A DNA stretch of 64,000 nt, taken from positions 17,447,025 through 17,511,024 of the forward strand of contig NC_060108.1 in the NCBI RefSeq assembly GCF_021155765.1. The letters run 5' to 3'. Below, in pieces: positions 25,401-35,034 of this stretch. The notes under the pieces were generated by a model. That model had not been told where the DNA came from. It saw only the letters and a program-made list of their open reading frames with translations, and ran no database searches. This stretch comes from Diprion similis. Its lineage: Eukaryota > Arthropoda > Insecta > Hymenoptera > Diprionidae. The stretch's first letter is position 1, and every line of letters starts with the position of its first letter. The position numbers and the translations under genes are program-made.

Positions 25401-27376
25401 ATCAAAAGCACCAACATTGACAAGTGCTCAGCAATGCTTTTCGTAAATAATACTCTGGCTATGAGCGGAGAACAAGTAGTGTCGACTCAAGATGACATAC
25501 CACAGCAAGCTAAACTGCATTTGGGAGGAATCCCACTGGCATTTTCACATTATTTTCCTCATGTTGCTGTAGGATTTATAGGCTGCATGAGTATGCTAAA
25601 GGTACTGAAATTTAATCATTCAAATTTCTATTTTACACTAAGATCAAAATCTTATTTACCAGATAAACGACATCCACAGACATCTTATTCGTGATTCAAC
25701 CGATAGTTTCCAAATTGAAGAATGTACGTCATTTCTATGTCTTGCAAACCCCTGTAAAAATTTTGGAGCATGCCAGGAAACTGATGGCAAAATATCCTGC
25801 AACTGTATGGCTGGGTAAATCTCAGTTGAAACTACTTCAATGGTATTTTTTCAAACCTATTTTATAATAATCATCCGTATTAATTGCTAAATACTTAGGT
25901 ATACTGGAGAAGTGTGTGAAAGATCTGCGTGTGATGATAACCCGTGCCATTATGGAGCATCCTGCATCACTTCTCCAGGGACAGGATTCATGTGCATTTG
26001 CCCTCTAGGAACCCATGGGCTGCTTTGTGAGGAAGGTGAAGTTCAATTTTACATACTTGTCGAATGTACCTATAGTTTGATCATCTGCATTTGAAATCTA
26101 AATGTGATTGTATTTTACAGATATCATAGTCGTGCAGCCATCCTTTACAGTTTTCACGCCAGGCGTTTCTTCCTACATAGCTTACGGGTTGATAGGATCT
26201 ATAAAAGAAACTCTTGAACTAAAACTAAGATTTATACCTCAATCCATTGAACAAATCTCCCTCATTGCGTACATTGGTCAAAGTGGCCCATATCGTGATT
26301 TATCTGACCACCTTGCTATCACTTATGTACGTGGCTACATAATGCTCACTTGGGATCTAGGCTCAGGTACACTGTAACATCTGTACAACAAGCTGCAGAT
26401 GGTAGAATATTTAAATAACAAATATGCTCAAATAATATATTAATGCTTCCAGGAGTAAGAAGGATATTTACAAATACTGCTCTAACAACAAAAATGCATC
26501 GTCCTCACACTCTAAGAGTGGGTAGAAAAGGGAGAGATGCGTGGCTGTCTATTGATGGGCTTGGAAATGTAACTGGACGTTCGGCAGGTTCTATGTCAAG
26601 TTTGGATGCTGCACCAATTCTTTGGATTGGTATGTAATAAAAAATTGTTTCTGCTGTATTTGAAGTGCATTATCATATGTTTGAAATGGATTTATCGAAA
26701 TTGGCAGCAATGATAATGCAGCAAAATTATTTTCCTCAAATGAATTGCATTTCCTCAGGCGGCCATAAGACCAAAAATTTTGAAATACTGCCTCATGATT
26801 TACCTCTGCATACTGGATTCTCTGGCTGTATATTTGATGTGGAGTTGCGCGTTGAAAATAAAATATACCCTGTGGCAAAGACCAACTCTGCTACTGGAAG
26901 AGGCATAGGAGAATGTCATCGTAATGAGTGCACTCACAGATCATGCAAAAATGGAGCCGTCTGTTTAAATCACGGACCTACATACAGGTGGTTTACTAGT
27001 TACAAGTTTTATCATGATTTACTCATTGTTAATAGAAAATGTTCCAAAGATCGAAAATTCTAATTTTTCGTTTTGAAACAAATTGTATATGAGGCATTCC
27101 ATGCCACATCAACCTACCACCAACCCTCACCATATTTGATTTTGCTTGAACTTTAATATAGTATTTTTGCAGTCGAAAAAGTAACCCCTGAATTATTTCA
27201 GATTTTTTTATCACTGTAATTCCCATAATTCTCGAGGAGTAATTGAATTCTGACAAGTGTTTTCTTGATTTGATACATCACACGTATAATAGTTACATTG
27301 CAAAATTTTTATTTACAGTTGCGTCTGCACAAAGGATTGGGAAGGACCAGACTGTTCTAAACCAATATCAGTCTAG
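22491..27376 (+). CDS. eys: Eyes shut (spacemaker)-like secreted EGF/laminin-G protein
   Basis: This is probably the extracellular-matrix protein Eys/Spacemaker of sensory lumens. Fifteen exons join in phase: 22491-22498, 22804-22944, 23031-23185, 23314-23424, 23485-23592, 23677-23790, 23868-24907, 25000-25310, 25391-25601, 25663-25814, 25899-26035, 26121-26366, 26453-26629, 26759-26987 and 27319-27376 (1,065 aa). The 8-nt first coding exon (ATGAACAG) gives a protein with a signal-peptide-like LLVVFTICIIAISS core. Seven EGF modules lead, then a Ser/Thr-rich mucin-like linker (about residues 298-540), LamG1 (about 575-740), two EGFs, LamG2 (about 830-1010) and a last EGF (CVCTKDWEGPDC). There is no C-terminal membrane helix or ERLI tail, which argues against Crumbs. 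It is shorter than fly Eys. AATAAA signals lie at 27452 and 27466. The family call is sound; the orthology is my best inference. Confidence 0.7.
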
Positions 27377-27568
27377 ACATTGCCGTAACCCTGCCAAAAT
27401 ATGAAACTAGACAGAGATTTATAGCCTGACAATTAATACAAACTAAATGATAATAAACAATTAGTAATAAATACTAAACCCCGTATTCAATTATATTATA
27501 TATACACTCATACATGTTATTCTTATATAGCAATTTTTGTTTTAAGTAGATTTCTAATTTTTGTCTGT

Positions 27569-29147
27569 TCACAAATTGTTCAACTCATTTTTTGGTTTGG
27601 ATGTGGTCCAAGATGAATTCAAGTGAACGAATAACATTGCAGCTGACAATCGCGATTGTAAATCGTGTTTGTTAAGCTCATGTGACCACTCGACACTCCC
27701 CCAAAACGAAACCTAAACAAGTAAAAATAGAGGTTTTCTAACAAATAGAATTTATAGGACGATTCGGTATAGGATAGCGTGAGTGTAAGTTTCAGTACTC
27801 ATGTTTTTAGCACAAGGAACAAGAATGAATTATATGTTAATCGTAGGTTGAACTTCATAAACGACTAATTGATCAAATGCATGTGAATTTATTACCTGAT
27901 ATTCCTCTTCCAAACGAGCCAAAGAAACTGCTGTTTCAACTGATACAATTCTCTCAGCTGTGGCCAGTGCCAAAATAACAGATTTCAATGTATCAACAGC
28001 ATATGTGTATCCTAAAAAATATTTAATCAATGAATTTCATGGTTTATTGAAATTATGTGGCAACAGTCATCGCCAAGCACATTAGAATAAAAAGATAGAA
28101 AATGACTGGAACTAAATTCCACACAATGTGAGAATAAGAAAAACAACCACAAATTAATAATCGTAACACTATATATAAACACAAACCAATCAGGTAACTA
28201 CTTCTCATTCAAAACAAATATTGTGGTGGAAATTAAAGTACAATACTCGCCTTGCACTGCATTAAAACTGTAAGATAACAAGTGCCTGGCCAATGTTTCT
28301 TTTGTTTGTGGAGATACAAGTGGTGCTTTTATACTTAATGTTTTGGTGACGTCAACTTGATAACGATCACAAAACCATTGAATCACAGGGTCCCATTTCT
28401 TTAATTGCAAATTGTACAGATCTCCAGAATCCTGAAAGTAATAGGTCGTCAATTATGCTCGCGTCTATGACATATTACTATGATATGATCACATACTATG
28501 AAAAATTACCATAGAATTAAAGATACTGACGTACATTAGTTTGAAAGAGTACGGTATCTGTCTCCAAATAATTAACTATATAGTTGACCATATCCAATTT
28601 AGTATGATTATGTGGATTATCCAGAGATGTGCTGACCAAAGCAGTCTGTTGAAAAATGAATACATTATTCTTGATGTGATCATGAATGAAAATAATAAAC
28701 AAAAATGGCCAATCACAACAAGTTTGTTATGCTACTGAAGTTGAATGCCTTCAACGAACCAAATGCATGTTAGACCTGTCAATTATATCGACTTGGCTAT
28801 CCCATTCCATGGCTACAGCTAGAGCCAAAGGTTTATTGTTGACTTCAAACACCTTTCCTTTTGGAGTTTTTAGTTTCCTCTGATCTAGAGTCACTTCAAA
28901 CTGATCACCGCTGGATAGAATATTGGTTTTTCTGTAAAACCTCTTCACAGTTGCTGTTGAGTCAATCGAAAATATTTTATTACTTCACAAGGTTCTATAA
29001 GATTAACTAGAGTACTGATGAAGTACAAAACAAGTGGAAGTAGGTTAGAAAATATTGCAAATATCAACATTTTGAATATTCTTAGTTACCCATGTGGCGG
29101 ATGACAAGTGAAGTAGGTTTAAAAATTTGAAATTTGAAATGCAACAT
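27569..29147 (-). CDS. ATPAF2: ATP synthase F1 assembly factor 2
   Basis: ATPAF2 (yeast Atp12) is a matrix chaperone that binds the F1 alpha subunit during ATP synthase assembly. Six exons join in phase: 29147-29090, 28953-28760, 28645-28535, 28431-28251, 28011-27896 and 27712-27569, giving 267 aa. The N-terminus MLHFKFQIFKPTSLVIRHMG lacks acidic residues and is basic and amphipathic, as expected for a mitochondrial targeting peptide. Conserved parts include VKRFYRK, EVTLDQRKLKTPKGKVF, AMEWDSQ, LDNPHNHTK, the WDPVIQWF region, ARLEEEYQ, and WGSVEWSHELNKHDLQSRLS near the end. The fourth intron has a GC donor (CAAG|GCGAGT at 28251/28250), the only choice that keeps the frame. It is tail to tail with the eys-like gene, with 192 bp between stop codons. 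Confidence 0.95.
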
Positions 29148-29640
29148 TTTTGAACATTAGTTATAAAATTCGGTTGATTCTAGGCAAGTAAGTTTAGCTT
29201 CGTGCATACACACATCTAAGGTGCAGGTAGTCTCAGGACATATCATCAGGGACGTTCTTAAAAGAGCATATACTACTGAAGGTAGCTTCGCGTGTATAGA
29301 AAGTGCAGCAGAGGAGCAAAAGAAGGCGCCGCGGTACAATATGCTAGTTGTACTCTGTCTCTTTCGCCTTCCTCTTAATTGGTCGATACGTTTTCTCTTA
29401 GCCAATCAAATTCAGAGTAAGAGAGACCGAGAAACGAGAATATATACCTCTCTCCCTCGTCTCATGACCTGTAGTGCCGATTTGCCGATGAAACGTTGCA
29501 GCAATTGCAGAGATACGCTGTCAATAACATGATCTATTCATAAGAGACAAAATTTGCAACTCACTCTTACTTTTTATTCATTTTGACGCATATTCAATTC
29601 GAACGAAAAGCAACAGAGTAAACGTGCGCCTGACGCATAG
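29148..29640. promoter_or_regulatory. Probable divergent promoter upstream of ATPAF2
   Basis: GC content rises relative to the flanks. Two CCAAT elements in opposite orientation (AATTGG at about 29377 and AGCCAATC at about 29400) lie near CT/GA-rich strand-biased tracts (for example 29354-29366 and 29416-29440). This fits a promoter serving ATPAF2 on the minus strand and possibly a plus-strand transcript starting near 29.5-29.6 kb. It is an inference from composition and elements only. Confidence 0.4.
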
Positions 29641-32163
29641 GCAATGGCGATTGTAACCCTTCGGAAATCGTTCCGCGCAATTTTGGCGCGAACCGGTCGA
29701 GACTTAGTTCCGTGCGCCGCCGGTGTACGCTACTTGGTGCCACATGCGTTCGATCAGCCGGACCGGGAGCACGCGCAGCGACAATCCAGAATTCAGATCG
29801 CATTATTCAATCTGTGGAACGCAATGTAATAAGTGTTTGCCGACAAACTAACACTCGGTAATTGATAAAAAAAAATCGTAACGTGGTACAAGGAAAAGAA
29901 GAATAATTAAAGTAAGAACAGCCTCCAAACAGTGAAGTGGTGTTTCGTGCCTCGAGTTCTTATTATCCGTGCAATTTTTCTATTGTTTGTTCTCTGATTT
30001 TACATGATTGTTTATAACAAGTTTGTTAAGTGAGGTCAGAAAGCCAGCTAAAAAAAAGTGAAAGTGATCGTGGAATCGCGTGTTATCACCGTGCAGATTC
30101 TTTGATTATAATTTTGGAAAGTTTTCAAGTTGCTTTATATACAGATTGGAATTTCGGTTCGTGACCTTCGATTCAGTTTGTGTTTTGGATCTTGAATCGT
30201 CTCTTTCACGTAGATACTCGGTTCTTATTCGAAAACAAATCTCGATTTGTATTTACCACTGTGAGTATTTCTGCGTATTACAGTCAGCAATTTTATTTTG
30301 TTCCACGTTCTGCCTGGGGTAATACATCTGTAATCCTTTATTCGATAATTCTTTATCACCGTGTAAAAAGTCAATACATTACGGCGTTATTAACTATCTA
30401 TAAATTTCGAATGTCTCGACGTCTTCGCCAGCATGATTCTGATGCACTTGACCATTCAGCCTGACCTGCTACGAGAACTACAAAATATAAAGTGTGGAGC
30501 AACTGCAACGGACGAGGTAAGAATACTTAATATAATAACCCTTAGATGATTTAAGGTGCTGCATTTGACACTGAATTTTTGTCCTTGCGTGATATGCGGT
30601 GACTAAATATGGAAGTAGACAACAGTGATAATTAATTTGAGAACTGAATATCCAATTGACAATATTAATTCGAGTTTCCTCTTTTGTTTTGTCCAGAGTT
30701 GAACAGAGACATCCGAGTAACTTTTCCAGTACTTGGCAACGTCGGTAAGTTTGCATGTGTTAGGTTATGGGTATTCCCCTGGGTCTCTCCTGTCACGTGG
30801 CGTGGCGGTAACAATTGTTATACAAATCATAGATTTCTTAGCTGCATGGATAGGCTCATTTGCGATCGCAGTGGTGCTTGACTTCCTGTTGAATGACGTT
30901 TTTTTTTAATCTGTCTATTTTGCCGTGACTTACACAAAGTTAGAAAATTTGCACACTGCTGAAAGTGGAATGAGCATCGCGACAGGTAATCCTTGCTTAC
31001 TCGACATTCACGGCAACGCTGAATGAGTTGTATTTAGCTACTGCTACTGAAATAATAATTTACGTTTGAATTCACGCATATATACCGTCGTTTAAGCGAT
31101 AGATTTACCTGAGGTTTATTTATATTCCAACTCTTGCTTAATTGATGAAATTTCAAAGTCTGGCAAAACGTAACGTAATCAAATTGCATGCTCGATCTGG
31201 AATAATTTTTAACTTTCTATTATTTGGCAAGTATTAATCAACTGTAGATTTAGTTCGCTTAGTTGAATGCTAATAAGCATACAGGATGTTTTTGTTTTAT
31301 TTTACAAAATGTTGATGTACCAGTAATCCTACAACATCACGAAAATAACTGAACGAAGTATATTTGAAATTATTCACATTCAGTTGACTGAGTATGGTAC
31401 AAAAACATTTTCCCCACTACAGGCAATCAACAAAAAAGTAAGTTACAGTGACCACGGCGCAGATGAGGATGAATGATGTGTGTTGGAAAGAACGGCGACT
31501 CGTTTAGATCGATTATAGGTAACCGGGTAGGTAGGTGGTCGTTTTGGGACCCGTCGCGGGGCTTATGCATGAATGAGTGTATGAGTCTCTTGTCAACATT
31601 TCCGTTAGTTGGTTCCGTTGGGAGTCAGGCGAGGGTAGGAAGGTCGCGATGTATCGCGATGTTACTAACTTTTGTAATCCACAGCGTCAAACGATCACAG
31701 AGATTTTACACCCAAAACACACAAAAGACTCAGTATAAGAATCTCCGGGCCATTGACATTAAGCTTTTAAATTTCAACGAAGTTCAATTCTCCATTTCAT
31801 ATCACTCTGCAACCTTATCTCAGCCGTTATTGAACATTTTTTCATTGAATTGGTCTCTGTGATTATTTGAATGGGCAAAACGCATCTCTGCATCATCTGT
31901 CGCGTTCCGTGGTACGCCAGATGGGAAGAGATGCTGAGCTCGAAGACTCCGCGTCGAAGAGGATCGCCGACCGTCACGCCACACATTAATGCATGCCTTT
32001 TCTTCACCCTAACCTCCCTCCTAGATTTGATTTGCAACTCAGAACAACAGTCCGCATCGCCATGTGTCGGGTTCACAAAAACACAGATGCGGATTGGGTT
32101 TCTGCATGCAGAATTTTACCAAAAGTTCTAGATATTTAAGGTCTTTCAACAGATTATTTGGCC

Positions 32164-32378
32164 GCACCTTTTTTGCGCGTAAATTATTCAGGATCATCGA
32201 AAGCGCCTTTTGCGCAACAGTTGATACGACGAATCGATCAGTCGCGCCTTTTGCGCATTGATTTCGTAAACGGTGAATGAAAAGTGAAGTTCTCTTGTTG
32301 TGCTGTATCTATCTTCAGCTCTTCAATCAGTCTTGTTACGAATAATCAGCTTTTCAAATTTGACTGCGCCTTTTGCGC
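32164..32378. repeat. Four copies of a GCGC-flanked motif
   Basis: The 13-mer GCGCCTTTTGCGC occurs exactly at 32203, 32244 and 32366, with a close variant (GCACCTTTTTTGCGC) at 32164. Steps are 39, 41 and 122 bp, the last close to three 41-bp periods. The sequence before two copies is also related (GATCATCGAAA and CGATCAGTC). The GCGC ends are complementary to each other, so each copy can form a 4-bp stem with a loop, or present two GCGC sites. Confidence 0.8.
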
Positions 32379-32810
32379 GTCGACTTGATACTCTTCGGTC
32401 CTGAGATAAAGCGCGGCATTTTCAAGCAGGCGCTCGACGCGCGAGGATGAAAATCTAGGAGTGTGTAGTGGTAGTGAAAAATCTTGTGGTAAGTACAGTG
32501 TACGTGCATTAGCATAGTTATTCTAATGATTGTATTATTTTCCGATTCAGGGTAAAGAATCAATTATTTCACACGTTCATTGACATGAGAAATATAGAGT
32601 GTTCAGTTGAACGAGATATTTACTTCAATAACTCTTCGCCGAAAATTAACATTTTCTTTGGTACACAATTGACATAAAATAAAAAAAAATTATTTTCAAT
32701 GATTACAAATAATCGATTTAAAGAGTGTTGCCGCAAATTTTGATGCTGGGCTTGACATAACTTTTGTCAGTGTACTCACTTTCATCATTGTGCTAATTGT
32801 ACTTCTGTCT

Positions 32811-32940
32811 GTTTCAGCTGATCAAACCCTTTGTTTGTATCAGCTAATATTAAACACTTTATCTGCTTCAGCTAATATCAAACTCTGTTTGTTTCAGCAG
32901 TTTTGTTAACATTTACCAGTTTCAGCTAATCAAAACTGCT
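32811..32940. repeat. About five copies of a 27-bp minisatellite
   Basis: The core TTTCAGCTAAT recurs with CAG at 32815, 32841, 32869, 32895 and 32923, that is steps of 26, 28, 26 and 28 bp. Variants are TTTCAGCTGATCAAA, TATCAGCTAATATTAAA, CTTCAGCTAATATCAAA and TTTCAGCTAATCAAA, separated by TTTGTTTG-like spacers. Each unit looks like a polypyrimidine tract plus CAG, so the array could offer several 3' splice sites. Confidence 0.75.
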
Positions 32941-34696
32941 AACTCAAGATTACTGAAGTATCACAGATAATATATAGATTCATGAGCTGGTGGGTCCCAA
33001 TGAGCCAACATGGATTGAGCATGTCAGAAATGGAATAAAAACAAGTTAATTGAATTTGTAAACAATTGGCAGACAATTCTGATGATAATGATTTGGATGA
33101 TGATTTTTCTCCTACTTTTTCTTCTTCCAAACAATTGCTTTGTCGTTTTCCGTCATAGAGGTAAATACTCATGTTTGATATTATTTAGTGTTTCCACCTC
33201 CAGTTTACCACTTTTGAATGTGCATCAGGTTCTGAACTTAGCATAGATCTTGTATCTTATGAGGTGAAAACTTTCATATACATTCAAACGTAATCAGTGA
33301 GCAATCTTTTCACCAATAATAATAAATCTATGACTATCCATGGCAAAAATAATTATCGTATTCATAATAAACAGACAGCGAATGATATCAACCACGAAAC
33401 TATAATATAAACGACTCTATCATAAAATGTATGACAATCATCGTACCAAATATTTATGAAAACCGATAAGATAAAACTTATAGTTCCATACCGGCAAATA
33501 GGCCTACTATGGATACCACATTGAAAAGTAAAACACGATGATTTACCCCTCCTAGTGGTTTGAAAAGAGCACAGGTAATTCATTCAAATTTAATAAATAT
33601 ATCACTGATTCAACTTGTCACTACAAATTATCTCGATTAGATGACCCATTCTGTGAAAAATGTAAAAGTACGGTAAATTTTCTCATGTAATATGCAAGCG
33701 CGTATGAATATAAATTAATGGCTACACACTCAGACCCTCCTTTAATGCAACTTGGAGTTTGTTTGAAACATGTTTAATTTTTATCATACATACATATTAG
33801 TACAAAGCACTGAAATATACATAAGGCAGGTCGTATTTTCATAAAATGATAATTCCCAATCTTCGGTGCAATTACCTTTCTCCATTTCGTGACACACGGA
33901 TATTATATACCTTAGCATAGGTAACCTAATATTTAACAAATTTCAATCTAGGTTTACTTGCTTCAAATTCCAGTTGATTGAAAAAAGACGCGATAAGACT
34001 TAGTTATTTCCTCTACTTAAAGCACGTGAAGAATGTTTCACACAAAGATCCAATACAATATATTTTACCATGGAAATCAACCACAAATTAATTGCCATAA
34101 AAATTTATTCTATTTCTATTGGATAATGGAGTATGTGGAGCCAGAAATTTTGCTGTAGAATCAACTTCAATCCTGGTAAACGAACCATCTTGAGCAAAAA
34201 AATGAATTTTTAACTGGTATCTGAATTTAGGTGTGAAACGTCATTTTTATAACAATTTTAGAAATTATATTTGAATATGGACCGTCTTGTACCCTTCACT
34301 TACAAAAAATGGATAACGATGTTTTTATATTATCATATGAAACAATGATCATATTTTGAGGCTTAATGGCGCTTTTCTAAAAAACAGTGTATAATCTCAT
34401 TCGTATTACACAATCATTTATTGATCTCATTTTTACAGAAAGTCATAAAATTAAAATTGACTTACTTACGATATGAACCTGTTATAAAGGAATTGTGTAT
34501 AGATATGAGGTTGAACAGAGTATAAATGAGATAAATTAGTAAGTCATTGAAATTCAATTAAACTTAAGAAATTTAATTACATTTATACAGTTGAATCGAT
34601 TAGCCAAACAGTGCAATTGTTAATCAAAATCTGGGGGCTAATTCTTACAATATTATAAAACTTAAACTAAATCAATGTGAAATAAAGTAGACTTGT

Positions 34697-35034
34697 CTAT
34701 GCAGTAATCGGTGGCATCAAATCGACTCCCCGGCATTCGAGAGCGATCCTAACCCCCAAAGCAAAAATAGCAATGCTTTTCACCAGCGACCTGTAAAATT
34801 ATTGTTGATGGTTTAACTACTGCAGAAAATCTTCAAATGACTTCAAGTAGGTCATTCGAATGTATCCTTAAGTACACCATTCGATTATCCCATTACAAAT
34901 AAGACAAGTACTTTGCACACAATATACAACAGAGTAACCTTTACACACGGCATAGCCAAGAACATGGTTATTAATGCTCACCATTTAAAGGGATCGTCAT
35001 AAATGCCCTTAACAAATCGGGTAACATTTGCCAT
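34697..35034 (-). CDS. Tom6: Mitochondrial import receptor subunit TOM6
   Basis: This two-exon gene encodes 48 aa: exon 35034-34982 and exon 34790-34697, joined in phase across a GT-AG intron (AAATG|GTGAGC ... TTTTACAG). The protein starts MANVTRFVKGIYDDPFKW, continues into a hydrophobic segment (SIAIFALGVRIAL) and ends RGVDLMPPITA. The arrangement of a short polar N-terminus, one tail membrane helix and a final IDLM/VDLM-P motif is that of metazoan TOM6, a small outer-membrane subunit that stabilises the TOM complex. Both exons are too short for ordinary ORF filters. The assignment rests on the C-terminal motif and size; another tail-anchored small mitochondrial protein is possible but less likely. 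Confidence 0.75.

Larger units (their letters stand above)
29641..34696. other. About 5 kb without recognised protein; possible spliced non-coding transcript
   Basis: No frame here resembles a known protein. The plus strand carries well-formed splice signals that could make exons: a donor after 30516, a flanked exon 30697-30744, a 15-nt interval 31423-31437 between CCCCACTACAG and GTAAGT, and donors after 32488 and 33577. A 61-codon frame at 29644-29829 in locally GC-rich sequence could be an upstream ORF. These may be 5' UTR exons of a distant gene (skywalker is the next plus-strand gene) or a lncRNA. Two repeat arrays lie within it and are listed separately. Confidence 0.35.

Noticed and set aside
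22491..27376. Crumbs as the identity of the EGF/LamG gene
   Set aside because: No transmembrane helix or short conserved cytoplasmic tail follows the last EGF; the protein ends at PISV, so a secreted Eys-like protein fits better.
29644..29829. 61-codon frame beginning MAIVTLRKSFRAIL
   Set aside because: It sits in locally GC-rich sequence where stops are rarer, has no family resemblance and no usable splice continuation. Kept only as a possible upstream ORF.
32939..33172. Minus-strand frame with acidic/Ser-rich text, possible transposase remnant
   Set aside because: No transposase motif, terminal repeats or target duplication could be found; 77 codons is within chance for this composition.
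33362..33583. Minus-strand stretch reading GVNHRVLLFNVVSIVGLFAGMEL in an overlapping frame, like a small membrane protein
   Set aside because: It lacks a credible start or upstream exon, and I could not assign it to any small mitochondrial or ER protein family.
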